64,000 nucleotides of DNA from assembly GCA_009735695.1 (NCBI GenBank), contig SRSL01000003.1:682001-746000 (forward strand), given 5' to 3'. Positions 47,176 through 55,598 of this stretch are shown piece by piece; the stretch's first letter is position 1, and each line of letters begins with the position of its first letter. This DNA comes from Christiangramia bathymodioli. GTDB lineage: Bacteria > Bacteroidota > Bacteroidia > Flavobacteriales > Flavobacteriaceae. The notes under the pieces are model-generated. The model made no database searches. It was not told where the DNA came from and saw nothing but the letters and a program-made list of their open reading frames with translations. The position numbers and the translations under genes were made by a program.

Positions 47176-48786
47176 TCATAGCTTTTCGGTTTCCGCTATT
47201 TCAGTTTCAAGTTCTTTTTTGGAGAAAGTATTGTCATTAATCAATTCTTCAATGAAAAACTGAAGATCTTCAATATCATAATGCTCAGGATATCTGTAAC
47301 CGTTAATAAACAAAAAAGGGGTAAAGTTGATATCATTCTGACGAAACCAAGTATTCTGCTTTTTTATCAAATTCCCAATTTCTTCTGAATTGTATAAGGA
47401 ATTGTATTTATTTAGCCATTTTTCAAGATCATTTACTTCATACCAAAAATCAACAGCCTCAAAATATTTACTGTCAGTATTTTCCAATGTATACCCTGTT
47501 ACATTTTTTGCAAATTTTCGTAAGTTGTCATTTGCAGATGAAACATTGTAGTAAATTGAAACACTAATGCTTTCTTGAAACTTTTCTAAAAAAGATTTAA
47601 GCATATAATGTGGAGACTTGCAATAGTCGCAGTAAGGGCTAGTTACGATAGCAATATTTAATCCCGCACTGGGTGTGCCAAAAGTTAATTTATTTTCAGG
47701 TAACTTATACCTCCGGGAGGTTTCTAATACTTTTTTAAAAAGTTTATAATTCCTCTTAAATCGGTTTGCTTTAAGTTTTTCAGCTCTTAAATAATTTTTT
47801 TGAACTAGAATATTTTTTAACTTAAACCAGGAGTAAGATGTAAAAAATCCAATATTTAAGAAAAGTAAAATCTCTTTAGTGATATCCGCACTATTGATAA
47901 TAGTAACATCATAATTAATAACATACAATAACTCGACAACCAATAATCCAATTATCATTAAACAGATCGGACACCATTTCTTTTCAATAAATTTTTGATA
48001 ATAAATCGATGTTATAAGTAGGGGAACTGACAAGAAGAGTAAAAATTTTTGAACCAAGAAAAATTCAACAATTCTATTCGTTAAACTCATAAAAGTTAAA
48101 TAGGAAAATTGTGCCGCAAAAAAGATAATAGCCAAATCACTGAAATTGATTATTTCCAATACTTTCCATTTTTTAGAACTCAAGATTGAATTACAACTTA
48201 TATGGGAGCTCTCTTGGCAAAATTTATCAATTAGACTATTCTTAAAACCAAAAATATCTTTTAATCCAGTTACAGATAACCAAATACCTACTATTGAAAA
48301 TATATAACAGATTAAAGTCGTTATACTAAATTGCTCTATAATCAGAATAATTAAAAAAGTAGTAATACTGAAGATTCCCAATAAAAATTCCATTGAACTC
48401 CTTGGCCTTTTTTCTAAGGAATTAGCTCCAGTCTCTTCCAATAAAACCACAACACCAGACCATAATGATTCTAATTCTCGTTTGGAAATAGCTTTCCTTT
48501 CTTTTTCGTCTGTTCTAAAAAATAAATTTTCTTTTTTTTCTACATAAGATAGAACATTGTTGTCATGTTTTTCGAGCTGTGCTAGGAATCTATCAGGCAG
48601 TAGGTCAATTTCTGAACTATCAATCTTAAATGCACCATTGGCAATGTTAAAAAAGCTTAGAGTATCACTTAAGGCTAATAAAGAAGGGTAATCAGGATGT
48701 GAATTGAATTGGTATTCAAATTCATCCTTATTAAGGCTGATTTTTTCTGAACTTATATATTGATAAAAAAAATTTAGATCTACCAT
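47176..48786 (-). CDS. C39-like/VKOR/DsbA fusion, disulfide-forming maturation protein
   Basis: 536 residues. The N-terminal part (about 1-125) has the C39-peptidase-like layout (FNSHPDYPSLLALSDTLSFF) but no catalytic Cys, so it is probably a leader-binding domain. Then four to six helices of a VKOR domain with Cys190, Cys198 and the active CPIC at 272-275, then a DsbA/thioredoxin-like domain with CDYC at 386-389 and a C-terminal FTPFLFINGYRYPEHYDIED. It should form disulfides in the peptide and regenerate itself through quinones. Such fusions occur in bacteroidetocin-type clusters. Confidence 0.92.
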   Translation of the reverse strand: MVDLNFFYQYISSEKISLNKDEFEYQFNSHPDYPSLLALSDTLSFFNIANGAFKIDSSEIDLLPDRFLAQLEKHDNNVLSYVEKKENLFFRTDEKERKAISKRELESLWSGVVVLLEETGANSLEKRPRSSMEFLLGIFSITTFLIILIIEQFSITTLICYIFSIVGIWLSVTGLKDIFGFKNSLIDKFCQESSHISCNSILSSKKWKVLEIINFSDLAIIFFAAQFSYLTFMSLTNRIVEFFLVQKFLLFLSVPLLITSIYYQKFIEKKWCPICLMIIGLLVVELLYVINYDVTIINSADITKEILLFLNIGFFTSYSWFKLKNILVQKNYLRAEKLKANRFKRNYKLFKKVLETSRRYKLPENKLTFGTPSAGLNIAIVTSPYCDYCKSPHYMLKSFLEKFQESISVSIYYNVSSANDNLRKFAKNVTGYTLENTDSKYFEAVDFWYEVNDLEKWLNKYNSLYNSEEIGNLIKKQNTWFRQNDINFTPFLFINGYRYPEHYDIEDLQFFIEELINDNTFSKKELETEIAETEKL

Positions 48787-49300
48787 TCAAATAATTCACA
48801 ATCTCAAAACCAATCAAAAAGAAGGCTTGTAAAAACCTGCTCGTTAAATAGCTTAGGCTAATATTCTATTGATAGTAAAATTAAAAAGACAATTATTACT
48901 TATGCGCCAGATTACCATAGTGCAGTTACGGTTAGACCTTACTTTATGCGGATCCTTTACAAAGGGATAGTTTTTTAGAATCATCTATAAGTTTGGGAAG
49001 TGTCTAATGTTGAATTTCTAAATTAATTGGGTACAACAACCCTTTTTTGATATCTATGGTAGTTCGAAACTCTAATTAGCTAACGCTAACAGGAATTTGG
49101 ATCAAACTTAATATAGTCAATTGAAAATTTTACAAGTATTTTAGTTTCTTATATATGTTAACACCTTAATACAGTGAAATTAAATCTGATATAAACTAAA
49201 AATCCTTCCAACTTAAATTGAAAACAAAAAGGTGCGCATAAAAAAGAATAGGAAGGCTTCCCTGTTTTTCATACAGTTTAGAATCATCTATTATTAACTT
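48787..49300. other. Spacer upstream of the peptide cluster
   Basis: No supported gene. A 15-nt sequence TTTAGAATCATCTAT occurs twice (48974-48988 and 49277-49291), the second copy just before the IS3 relic. The promoter of the peptide operon should lie at the left end of this stretch, but no clear -33/-7 pair is visible. Confidence 0.5.
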
Positions 49301-49440
49301 ATGAAGAAAAGCAGATTTACAGAAACACGGATAATTGCGATGCTTCAACAGTACGATTCGGGAAAGAAGGTTACCGATATTTGCCGAGACAAGGGCATCA
49401 CTTCGGCTACCTTTTACCGCTGCAAGTGTAAATATGGTGG
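49301..49440 (+). pseudogene. IS3 OrfA N-terminal fragment
   Basis: About 46 codons of OrfA (ending ATFYRCKCKYGGMDA), after which the sequence jumps to unrelated-frame OrfB. A truncated helix-turn-helix protein, non-functional. Confidence 0.75.
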
Positions 49441-49454
49441 TATGGATGCCCATG

Positions 49455-49805
49455 GTGCAAAGAAAATGTGGAAGAAGCCATCCATCTTCATGGGAAGCCG
49501 GAGATCTTTAATACCGACCAGGGCAGCCAATTACCTCAGAGATCTATACCAATGGCATACTCTCTCAGGATATTAGGTTAAGTATGGATATTAAAGGAAG
49601 AGCTATCGATAATGTTTTTCTAGAAGGCTTATGGAGAAGTGTGAAATACGAAAACATCAATCTCAATCCTCCGGAATCCGGGGTAGGTTTATACAGGCAA
49701 CTCCGTGACTACTTTGATTTTTACAAGCTGAGAAAAAGGCACCAGGGAATAGAAAATAAAATACCTATCAAACCATATTCCCAACAAGAAAGAAAAGCTG
49801 CTTAA
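49455..49805 (+). pseudogene. IS3 OrfB C-terminal fragment
   Basis: The DDE transposase end is recognisable: IDNVFLEGLWRSVKYENINL, LRDYFDFYKLRKRHQGIENK. The catalytic Glu (in LEGLW) survives here; the first Asp region is lost. Broken by at least one frameshift and by the junction with OrfA. Confidence 0.8.
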
Positions 49806-50082
49806 AAAAATAGAACTTAATTTAGCAGCTAAACTGTCTTAACAAATGGGGGGGGGGGTTCTTCATTATAACACTAATTGAACTATAAAGTTCCTTGACT
49901 CAATAGTTTCCGATATAGAACTCTTTCAGATTTTTTCCTTAGACAAACAAATAAATTACCTATAAAATGGAAAATTTTCAAAGCTCCCAATGTTGATTCC
50001 ATCACATTCGAATTAATTTCCTCATTTACTTTTTGAGGTTACTACACAAGCCTCAATTGTTTCTTTTTCCTCTAGCAAAACT

Positions 50083-50166
50083 ACAATATCCAATACCGGA
50101 GACGGCATAAAGCCATTACGGCTTTGCCTTCAATTTTTATACGTCTCTACCGGTACTGGATATTGT
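50083..50166. repeat. Nested hairpin upstream of ssb
   Basis: Outer arms 50083-50103 and 50143-50166 (ACAATATCCA-A/G-TACCGG with an extra TA in one arm, then GAGAC) enclose an inner hairpin (GGCATAAAGCC and GGCTTTGCC, 50104-50128). The whole is 84 nt with a long stem. It could be a replication or transfer origin structure or an ssb leader; no gene lies in it. Confidence 0.7.
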
Positions 50167-50351
50167 ATGGAAGTTTAGCATCAAAAAAGATAACAGCGAA
50201 GGCTCTATAAGAAGTAAATCAAAAGAGAATCATTATGAAAAAATACCTGGAGACATATCACTCAAAAAATTCAAAAAAGATAAACGCTCCAGATATAAAA
50301 AGTAAATCAATTTTTATAAACCAGGTCTTTAAGGCCATAAAATTAAATGTT

Positions 50352-50708
50352 ATGAGTACTATTAGAAACAAAGTTCAACTAATCGGTAATGCGGGAAATA
50401 ATCCCGAAGTGAAAAATCTTGAAAACGGCAAAAAAGTAGCCTCATTTTCAATGGCAACCAATGAATTTTATAAGAATTCAAACGGAGAAAAAGTTCAGAA
50501 TACCCAATGGCATACCATCGTAGCTTGGGAGAAAACTGCTGAAATCATTGAAAAGTTTGTAACCACCGGTAAAGAAGTGGCAATCGAAGGTAAACTTAGC
50601 ACCAGATCATATGAAACAAACCAAGGTGAAAAAAGATTCGTGACTGAAGTTATCGCTAACGAGATTCTTTTGCTAGGAACTACTAATTCCAGTGAATCAG
50701 AATCTTAA
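50352..50708 (+). CDS. ssb: Single-stranded DNA-binding protein
   Basis: 118 residues from the ATG at 50352, chosen because the OB fold starts there (MSTIRNKVQLIGNAGNNPEV). The open frame continues upstream to 50235 but that part is not SSB. The fold shows KKVASFSMATNEFYKNSNGE, QWHTIVAWEKTAEIIEKFV and YETNQGEKRFVTEVIANEI. The usual acidic tail tip is replaced by SSESES, so interactions with partner proteins may differ from the housekeeping SSB. Probably the mobile element's own SSB. A hairpin follows. Confidence 0.93.
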   Translation: MSTIRNKVQLIGNAGNNPEVKNLENGKKVASFSMATNEFYKNSNGEKVQNTQWHTIVAWEKTAEIIEKFVTTGKEVAIEGKLSTRSYETNQGEKRFVTEVIANEILLLGTTNSSESES

Positions 50709-50715
50709 AAAAAGA

Positions 50716-50749
50716 AAGAGGGTGCTCTTCCTCAACTTGGCACCCTCTT
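50716..50749 (+). terminator. Hairpin after ssb
   Basis: AAGAGGGTGC and GCACCCTCTT (perfect 10 bp, 14-nt loop) end 32 nt before the radC start. No T tract, so it may attenuate rather than stop transcription. Confidence 0.55.
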
Positions 50750-50780
50750 CTATCCTAAACTATTAATTCAAATCTAGAAT

Positions 50781-51230
50781 ATGAAAACCAAAGTTAATGA
50801 AATATCACTCAAATACCGGGGAAATTTTAAAATGAAAGAAGCCACGAAAATAACTTCATCTGAAAAAGCTTCAGAAGTTATTTACCAAAACTGGGATAAA
50901 GATCGAATCGGAATTCAGGAAAGTTTTAAAGTATTACTTCTCAATAATGCTAATAAAGTAAAAGGCATTTATGAAGTCTCAATTGGCGGCATAACCGGTA
51001 CCTTAGTAGATGTGCGGATACTTTTTGCAGTAATCCTGAAAAGCCTGACGACCTCTGTAATCTTAGTTCATAACCATCCCTCCGGTAATTTAAAACCCAG
51101 CCAGGCTGATAAAATGCTCACACAGAAAATTAAAACAGCCTGTAAATACTTCGATATTAACCTCCTGGATCACCTGATCTTAACCCCAGATGGAGAATAC
51201 TATTCCTTCGCAGATGAAGGTATGCTATAA
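50781..51230 (+). CDS. radC: RadC-family JAB domain protein
   Basis: 149 residues, which is only the JAB/JAMM domain of RadC without the N-terminal helix-hairpin-helix part of the housekeeping form. The metal motif HNHPSG is at 97-102 with the Asp at 110. Such short RadC proteins are standard cargo of Bacteroidota plasmids and integrative elements. Role unknown, possibly in DNA transfer. ATG start with a second possible start at codon 18. Confidence 0.9.
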   Translation: MKTKVNEISLKYRGNFKMKEATKITSSEKASEVIYQNWDKDRIGIQESFKVLLLNNANKVKGIYEVSIGGITGTLVDVRILFAVILKSLTTSVILVHNHPSGNLKPSQADKMLTQKIKTACKYFDINLLDHLILTPDGEYYSFADEGML

Positions 51231-51253
51231 CCTTTTTTGTCCCAATATTCAAT

Positions 51254-51280
51254 AGGGTGGCTTTCTAGTCACCCTTTTTT
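51254..51280 (+). terminator. Rho-independent terminator
   Basis: AGGGTGGCT pairs with AGTCACCCT (one G-T pair), TTCT loop, and a TTTTTT tail, 24 nt after radC. Confidence 0.85.
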
Positions 51281-51600
51281 AGTCTATACCGTTAATGATT
51301 ATCGATAAAAATGATTTTCTATTGAAATTAATCTAATTCTTCACTTTAAAATCTCTTAAAGTCTAATACTCATAGTGAAGAACATGCGTAACTAATCTAT
51401 ATTAAAAAATACGGCAACGCCGTAAAAAAAGGAAAAGCAAGAGGGTAACACGCTGCGCGATGTTTCAGACATTCTTTCCTGTTAATTACGGTCAATTGAA
51501 TGCATTTGATACGTAGTGCTATGTAAAGAGAAAGGACAAAAATTATTTTTCACGCAAAACCTCTGAAAAGACCCGTAAACAGGTAAATATTTCACGCAAA
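51281..51600. promoter_or_regulatory. Candidate origin of transfer (oriT) region
   Basis: Non-coding DNA directly upstream of the mobilisation genes. It contains a small hairpin (ACGGC-AAC-GCCGT at about 51411-51423), the 29-bp dispersed repeat (51436-51464), and two direct copies of TTTCACGCAAA (51548-51558 and 51590-51600) 42 bp apart, four helical turns. Position and repeats fit an oriT with accessory-protein sites. The nick site cannot be identified by eye. Confidence 0.5.
51436..51464 (+). repeat. 29-bp dispersed repeat, copy B
   Basis: Matches 30126-30154 (minus strand) at 28 of 29 positions. The reading frames at both copies encode ARG-stop-HAARC, so either the DNA itself or a shared gene end is conserved. 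Confidence 0.8.
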
Positions 51601-52137
51601 TTGAGCCAAACTGAAAAAAAAGAACCCTTTAAGAACCTGAGTTTTAAAGCCTCCGTGGCTACAAAATTCATCAAGTTTAGTAAAGCGATTTCAAAATCCA
51701 GGTCCGCTACCCTACTACTCATGCTTGAATTTTTTGAATACAATAATATTTCACCCTCAGAATCCCTTGGACCACGAATGCAAACCCTTGAATCTACTAT
51801 CACAAAGCGTATTAATGCGCTGGTAGCAATCATTCGAGATATTGAAATCAACCAAACACTACCTACCAAAGGAATGCTAGATGCCCTATTCGAAGGAATG
51901 CCCGGCCCTTCCACTAAAAAACTATCCACGTCTTTTGAAAAGGCATTTGAAAATTTGACTGTTCAAAGGCCACCTGAACAGCATCATCCAAATAATACTG
52001 ATCACCACGATATCAGAAAAGTTCTAATTAGAATGGAACTGGTCAAACCGCCTTTTGGTAAGCCCTACTGGAAAGTTTCTCTAACCAATTCAGAGATAGC
52101 ACACCTCAAAAATAAATATCATGTATATAACAATTAG
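51601..52137 (+). CDS. BfmA/BtgA-family mobilisation protein
   Basis: 178 residues from a TTG start (no ATG or GTG lies between it and the upstream stop). The order SFKASVATKFIKFSKAISKS, SATLLLMLEFFEYNNISPSE, GPRMQTLESTITKRINALVA is typical of the BfmA/BtgA accessory relaxosome proteins of Bacteroidota. These bind near oriT and assist the relaxase. The start codon abuts a TTTCACGCAAA repeat, a possible autoregulatory or oriT site. It overlaps the relaxase gene by 17 nt. Confidence 0.85.
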   Translation: MSQTEKKEPFKNLSFKASVATKFIKFSKAISKSRSATLLLMLEFFEYNNISPSESLGPRMQTLESTITKRINALVAIIRDIEINQTLPTKGMLDALFEGMPGPSTKKLSTSFEKAFENLTVQRPPEQHHPNNTDHHDIRKVLIRMELVKPPFGKPYWKVSLTNSEIAHLKNKYHVYNN

Positions 52138-53140
52138 CCCTCAAAAATTAGGCGATCAATATGCAACGAGCGTAGCTGATTTCGTCGACTACCTGGAAAA
52201 AGAAAACACCGATCGTCTTCCAGAGCAACGGGAATTATTCTTTAACCAAACTAGTGATCATATCAGCTCGAAAGAAGTGATTAGAGAAATCGATTCGAAC
52301 ACTGCAAAACTTAAAACAACCGAACCGCGTTATTATTCCCTTACTATTAATCCGTCACAACGCGAGCTTCAACATATTCAAAATGATCCGGACAACCTAA
52401 AATCCTATACAAGGGAAGTAATGAAGGATTACGCTGCAAGTTTTAACCGAGACTTAAATGGTAAAGCCATCCAGGTATCCGACATAAAATATTATGCTAA
52501 AATTGAGTATACCCGTACTTATAAGAATACCGATAAAGAGGTACGAGAAAATGCCATCTATTCGAACCGAATCGCAAAACTTGAAAATGACCTTCGCAAA
52601 CTTTCCAGGGGTGAAATAAAAGGCTCTGACCTGGATATTCAAAAGGAAATTAACCGGCTACAAAAGGAGGCACCCCATAAACTTAACGGGCAACTTATTG
52701 AAGCCGGCATGGGTAAACCTGGAGCCCAAACCCATATCCATTTAATCGTAAGCCGAAAGGATCAAACCAATTCCATAAGCCTTTCACCGGGTAGTAAATA
52801 CCGTGCCTCTGAAGTTATATTCCATGGTAAACAAATCAAAAGAGGTTTTGATCGTGACTCGTTCTTCCAAAAGGCTGAAAGCCGATTCGATAAACAATTC
52901 CAGTTTCACCGTAACTACGTAGAAAAATATTCATCTCGTAAACTACTGATAAACGCTCCCAAGCAGTACTATTCGGCAATCTTAAAATTACCTACCTCCG
53001 AACGTAAACTGGCGATGACTTTAATGAAATCAGCCCAATCCGTTATACCTGCCATTCCAAATGCAAAATTGCGATTTGCTATAAAACAGGTTCAGAAAGC
53101 TCTGGAAGTAGGTATGCGATCAGGCTCTATTGGATATTAA
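52121..53140 (+). CDS. MobB-type relaxase (DUF5712)
   Basis: 339 residues. The relaxase fold is marked by the His motif THIHLIVSRKD (metal binding) and the N-terminal RYYSLTINPSQREL with DIKYYAKIEYTRTYK; DUF5712-type MobB proteins of Bacteroidota share this layout. It should nick one strand at oriT and stay covalently attached by a Tyr during transfer. It overlaps the BfmA-like gene by 17 nt and precedes the coupling protein by 12 bp. Confidence 0.85.
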   Translation: MYITISPQKLGDQYATSVADFVDYLEKENTDRLPEQRELFFNQTSDHISSKEVIREIDSNTAKLKTTEPRYYSLTINPSQRELQHIQNDPDNLKSYTREVMKDYAASFNRDLNGKAIQVSDIKYYAKIEYTRTYKNTDKEVRENAIYSNRIAKLENDLRKLSRGEIKGSDLDIQKEINRLQKEAPHKLNGQLIEAGMGKPGAQTHIHLIVSRKDQTNSISLSPGSKYRASEVIFHGKQIKRGFDRDSFFQKAESRFDKQFQFHRNYVEKYSSRKLLINAPKQYYSAILKLPTSERKLAMTLMKSAQSVIPAIPNAKLRFAIKQVQKALEVGMRSGSIGY

Positions 53141-53152
53141 AAACACGACAAA

Positions 53153-54739
53153 ATGATTTTACCTCTTATTTTTTCCTATACCCTCTCGGCAGCATTGTTT
53201 TCTATTCTACTGCGGTGGTCCAAATATGGCGTAATACAGGTTCTTCTTGTTTGCAGCCTGGTTTTCCTTCAACTCTTTTATCAAACCTATGAAAACTTAT
53301 TACAATCCCTGATTATAACGCTACCCCTGCTTTTAACTGCATTGATAACTTCAGTTCTAATAAAAAATAATTCTCCTGTAGATATTCCGGGGAAATACAA
53401 AATCAAATTCTCCCTGGACTCAGGAAATTTGCAAATAAATAATCTAAGGAGAGGTGTATCCATTACCGGGGCCGCAGGTAGCGGAAAAACGGAAAGCGTG
53501 GTTTATAACTTTATTCAACATTTTTTTAAACATGAATTCTGCGGAATCATTCACGACTATAAAAATTTTGAATTGACAGAACTCGCCTATCCCTTATTTA
53601 AACATTCTAATCTGCCTTTTTACATTATTTCATTTGACCCTGTTTATAATCGCATTAATCCTATAGCGCCCGTTTGCCTACCAGACGAAGAAAGCGTTAA
53701 CGAGGTTGCCAGGGTGCTGATGGAAAACCTATTAGAACAAAAAGACCAGTATGCCTCGGGAAGTTCAAGATTTTTCAATGATGCCGTGGAAGGGATTCTT
53801 AGCGGAATGATCTGGAAACTCCGCACCTACCATCCAAAATATTGTACCCTCCCTCACCTAATAGCCCTTTACCAATTGATGACCGGCGATCAATTAATCA
53901 GTTTCCTTAGTTCTGACTTTACCTCGCGGGCTATGGCCGATGCTTTTATCTCCGGGGTTGATTCGGAGCGACAAACGGCAGCAGTAAAAGGAACCCTTGC
54001 CAATGCATTTAAGAAGATTTCAACGCGTAAGATCTTCTTTTGCCTTTCCGGAAACGATATATCCCTGGATATTAATAATCCCGCTAATCCATCTGTGGTA
54101 AGCGTTGTGAATAATCCTAAACTTGAAACTGCCTACTCTCCTATCATTGCTACCATTATGCATTCTATTATCAAACAAATGAGTATCAGAAACAGGCAAA
54201 GCTCCTTTGTTTTGATGGAAGAGGCTCCCACGATCCGGCTCCTGAATATGCATCGAATACCAGCCACCCTAAGATCATACGATATCACTACACTCTATAT
54301 CATGCAGGATAAAATTCAAAACGATTTGCTCTATGGAGATAAAGCCAGTAAGGCCATTTTAAGTAACCTCTCCTACCAGTTCTTCGGAAAGGTTAACGAT
54401 CCAACCACAGCCTCCTATTATGAACAATTCTTTGAACTGGTTAACAAAGATGTAATAAGTATTAGTAAAGGCCAGAATCTTAATTTTGATACCCGAATAA
54501 CAAAAACTAAAAGAGAAGTTTCAAAAATCCGGGCAGATTTGTTCTTTAGGTTACAACCTGGAGAATTTGTAGCATATGCGGACGGAAAAGAAAAAATGGT
54601 AAAATTTAAAAAGGCTTCATTAAAAAGGGAGCTTCCCCTTAAGTTTAAGGGTCACTCCCATGAGGAAATTGAAAGGAATTTTCAACAGATCTACCTGGAT
54701 GTCCGTAAGCTCCTTATGGAATTGGAAGAGCCCTATTAG
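53153..54739 (+). CDS. Type IV coupling protein (VirD4/TraG family)
   Basis: 528 residues. Three or four N-terminal helices (about 1-80), then Walker A GAAGSGKTESV (about residue 108-118), a C-terminal TraM-recognition part and Walker B SSFVLMEEAPT. The order IFCGIIHDYKNFE, SSRFFNDAVEGILSGM, IMQDKIQNDLL matches Bacteroidota VirD4-like ATPases. It brings the relaxase-DNA complex to the Tra channel encoded on the other strand. 12 bp after the relaxase gene. Confidence 0.93.
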   Translation: MILPLIFSYTLSAALFSILLRWSKYGVIQVLLVCSLVFLQLFYQTYENLLQSLIITLPLLLTALITSVLIKNNSPVDIPGKYKIKFSLDSGNLQINNLRRGVSITGAAGSGKTESVVYNFIQHFFKHEFCGIIHDYKNFELTELAYPLFKHSNLPFYIISFDPVYNRINPIAPVCLPDEESVNEVARVLMENLLEQKDQYASGSSRFFNDAVEGILSGMIWKLRTYHPKYCTLPHLIALYQLMTGDQLISFLSSDFTSRAMADAFISGVDSERQTAAVKGTLANAFKKISTRKIFFCLSGNDISLDINNPANPSVVSVVNNPKLETAYSPIIATIMHSIIKQMSIRNRQSSFVLMEEAPTIRLLNMHRIPATLRSYDITTLYIMQDKIQNDLLYGDKASKAILSNLSYQFFGKVNDPTTASYYEQFFELVNKDVISISKGQNLNFDTRITKTKREVSKIRADLFFRLQPGEFVAYADGKEKMVKFKKASLKRELPLKFKGHSHEEIERNFQQIYLDVRKLLMELEEPY

Positions 54740-54791
54740 TATTTTTATATCTTAAAAGGATTTGGTACAGTTTAGTCTCTAATCCTCAAAA

Positions 54792-55598
54792 TTATTTAAA
54801 ATTTAACCTGAGATACCTACTACCATCTGCCTCACTCATCTCCAGTTGTAGCCTATCATGATTACCCAATGTAAATTTTGGATAAACCATAACAAAGCGA
54901 ACTGTCATGCCACGATTAATTTGATCGGGAAATTCAAATCGAAAAACATCTTTTAAGAAAAGTTCCTGGAAAGAGCTTTTTCGCTTTTTTGACCCATGAA
55001 GTTTGGTAAGACGTAAGTCTTCAATTTTATAGTCGATACCCGACCCGTTTTTCAAATTGATCACCAGGTATACCTGCTCCTTAAAGTGGTACATCCCTTC
55101 TACTTTCATTTTTAGACCCTGGTTACTGGTTCTACCCAATAATATTGAAGTTCGATTTAGATAGTACTTTGAAAGTTTTCTAAGTTCTTCCGTTTTTTTA
55201 GAAGTAGGTTTACAAGCAAATACCTGTTCCGATCGCTCTAAACCATTCTTTTCTAGTTCAATTTGTTTATTTACCATCTTATCTGAGCCTATAAAATGAA
55301 TAAATTGCTGGAGGCTATCTGTATATCTCAAAATATAAGTATAAAGTCCTCCATCAGTTGTTCTGATTAATAAGTTACTATCCTTTCCCGGCCTCCCCTG
55401 CAATAGCCCCAAACTATCTGCCGCAGTTTGATTATAACTGAAAACAAAATCTTCAGACCCGGTTACCGCCTGGGCGATTGGAGTATCCATTACAATAGCT
55501 ACATTTTGAAAATCATTGCAATAAATTACATCAGGCGATTTTTGAGCCATAACAACAGTAGCTATTATTCCTAAAACAAAACTGGTAATTGATTTCAT
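54792..55598 (-). CDS. traN: Conjugative transposon protein TraN (DUF4138)
   Basis: 268 residues with a signal-like start (SITSFVLGIIATVVMAQ). DUF4138 pattern: VIYCNDFQNVAIVMDTPIAQ, YTYILRYTDSLQQFIHF, YYLNRTSILLGRTSNQGLK. In CTnDOT-type systems TraN is an envelope component of the mating channel (VirB9-like role). Its start overlaps traM by 4 nt. Last gene of the leftward tra operon in this window; traO, P and Q do not follow. Confidence 0.9.
   Translation of the reverse strand: MKSITSFVLGIIATVVMAQKSPDVIYCNDFQNVAIVMDTPIAQAVTGSEDFVFSYNQTAADSLGLLQGRPGKDSNLLIRTTDGGLYTYILRYTDSLQQFIHFIGSDKMVNKQIELEKNGLERSEQVFACKPTSKKTEELRKLSKYYLNRTSILLGRTSNQGLKMKVEGMYHFKEQVYLVINLKNGSGIDYKIEDLRLTKLHGSKKRKSSFQELFLKDVFRFEFPDQINRGMTVRFVMVYPKFTLGNHDRLQLEMSEADGSRYLRLNFK

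Larger units (their letters stand above)
49301..49860 (+). mobile_element. IS3-family relic (recombinant)
   Basis: An OrfA beginning (MKKSRFTETRIIAMLQQYDS) is joined out of frame to an OrfB end. The right end (about 49812-49848) matches that of the relic at 39848-40623 with two differences, followed by an 11-G run. The left end is from a different IS3 subgroup from the other relic, so the two may have recombined. Confidence 0.8.
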
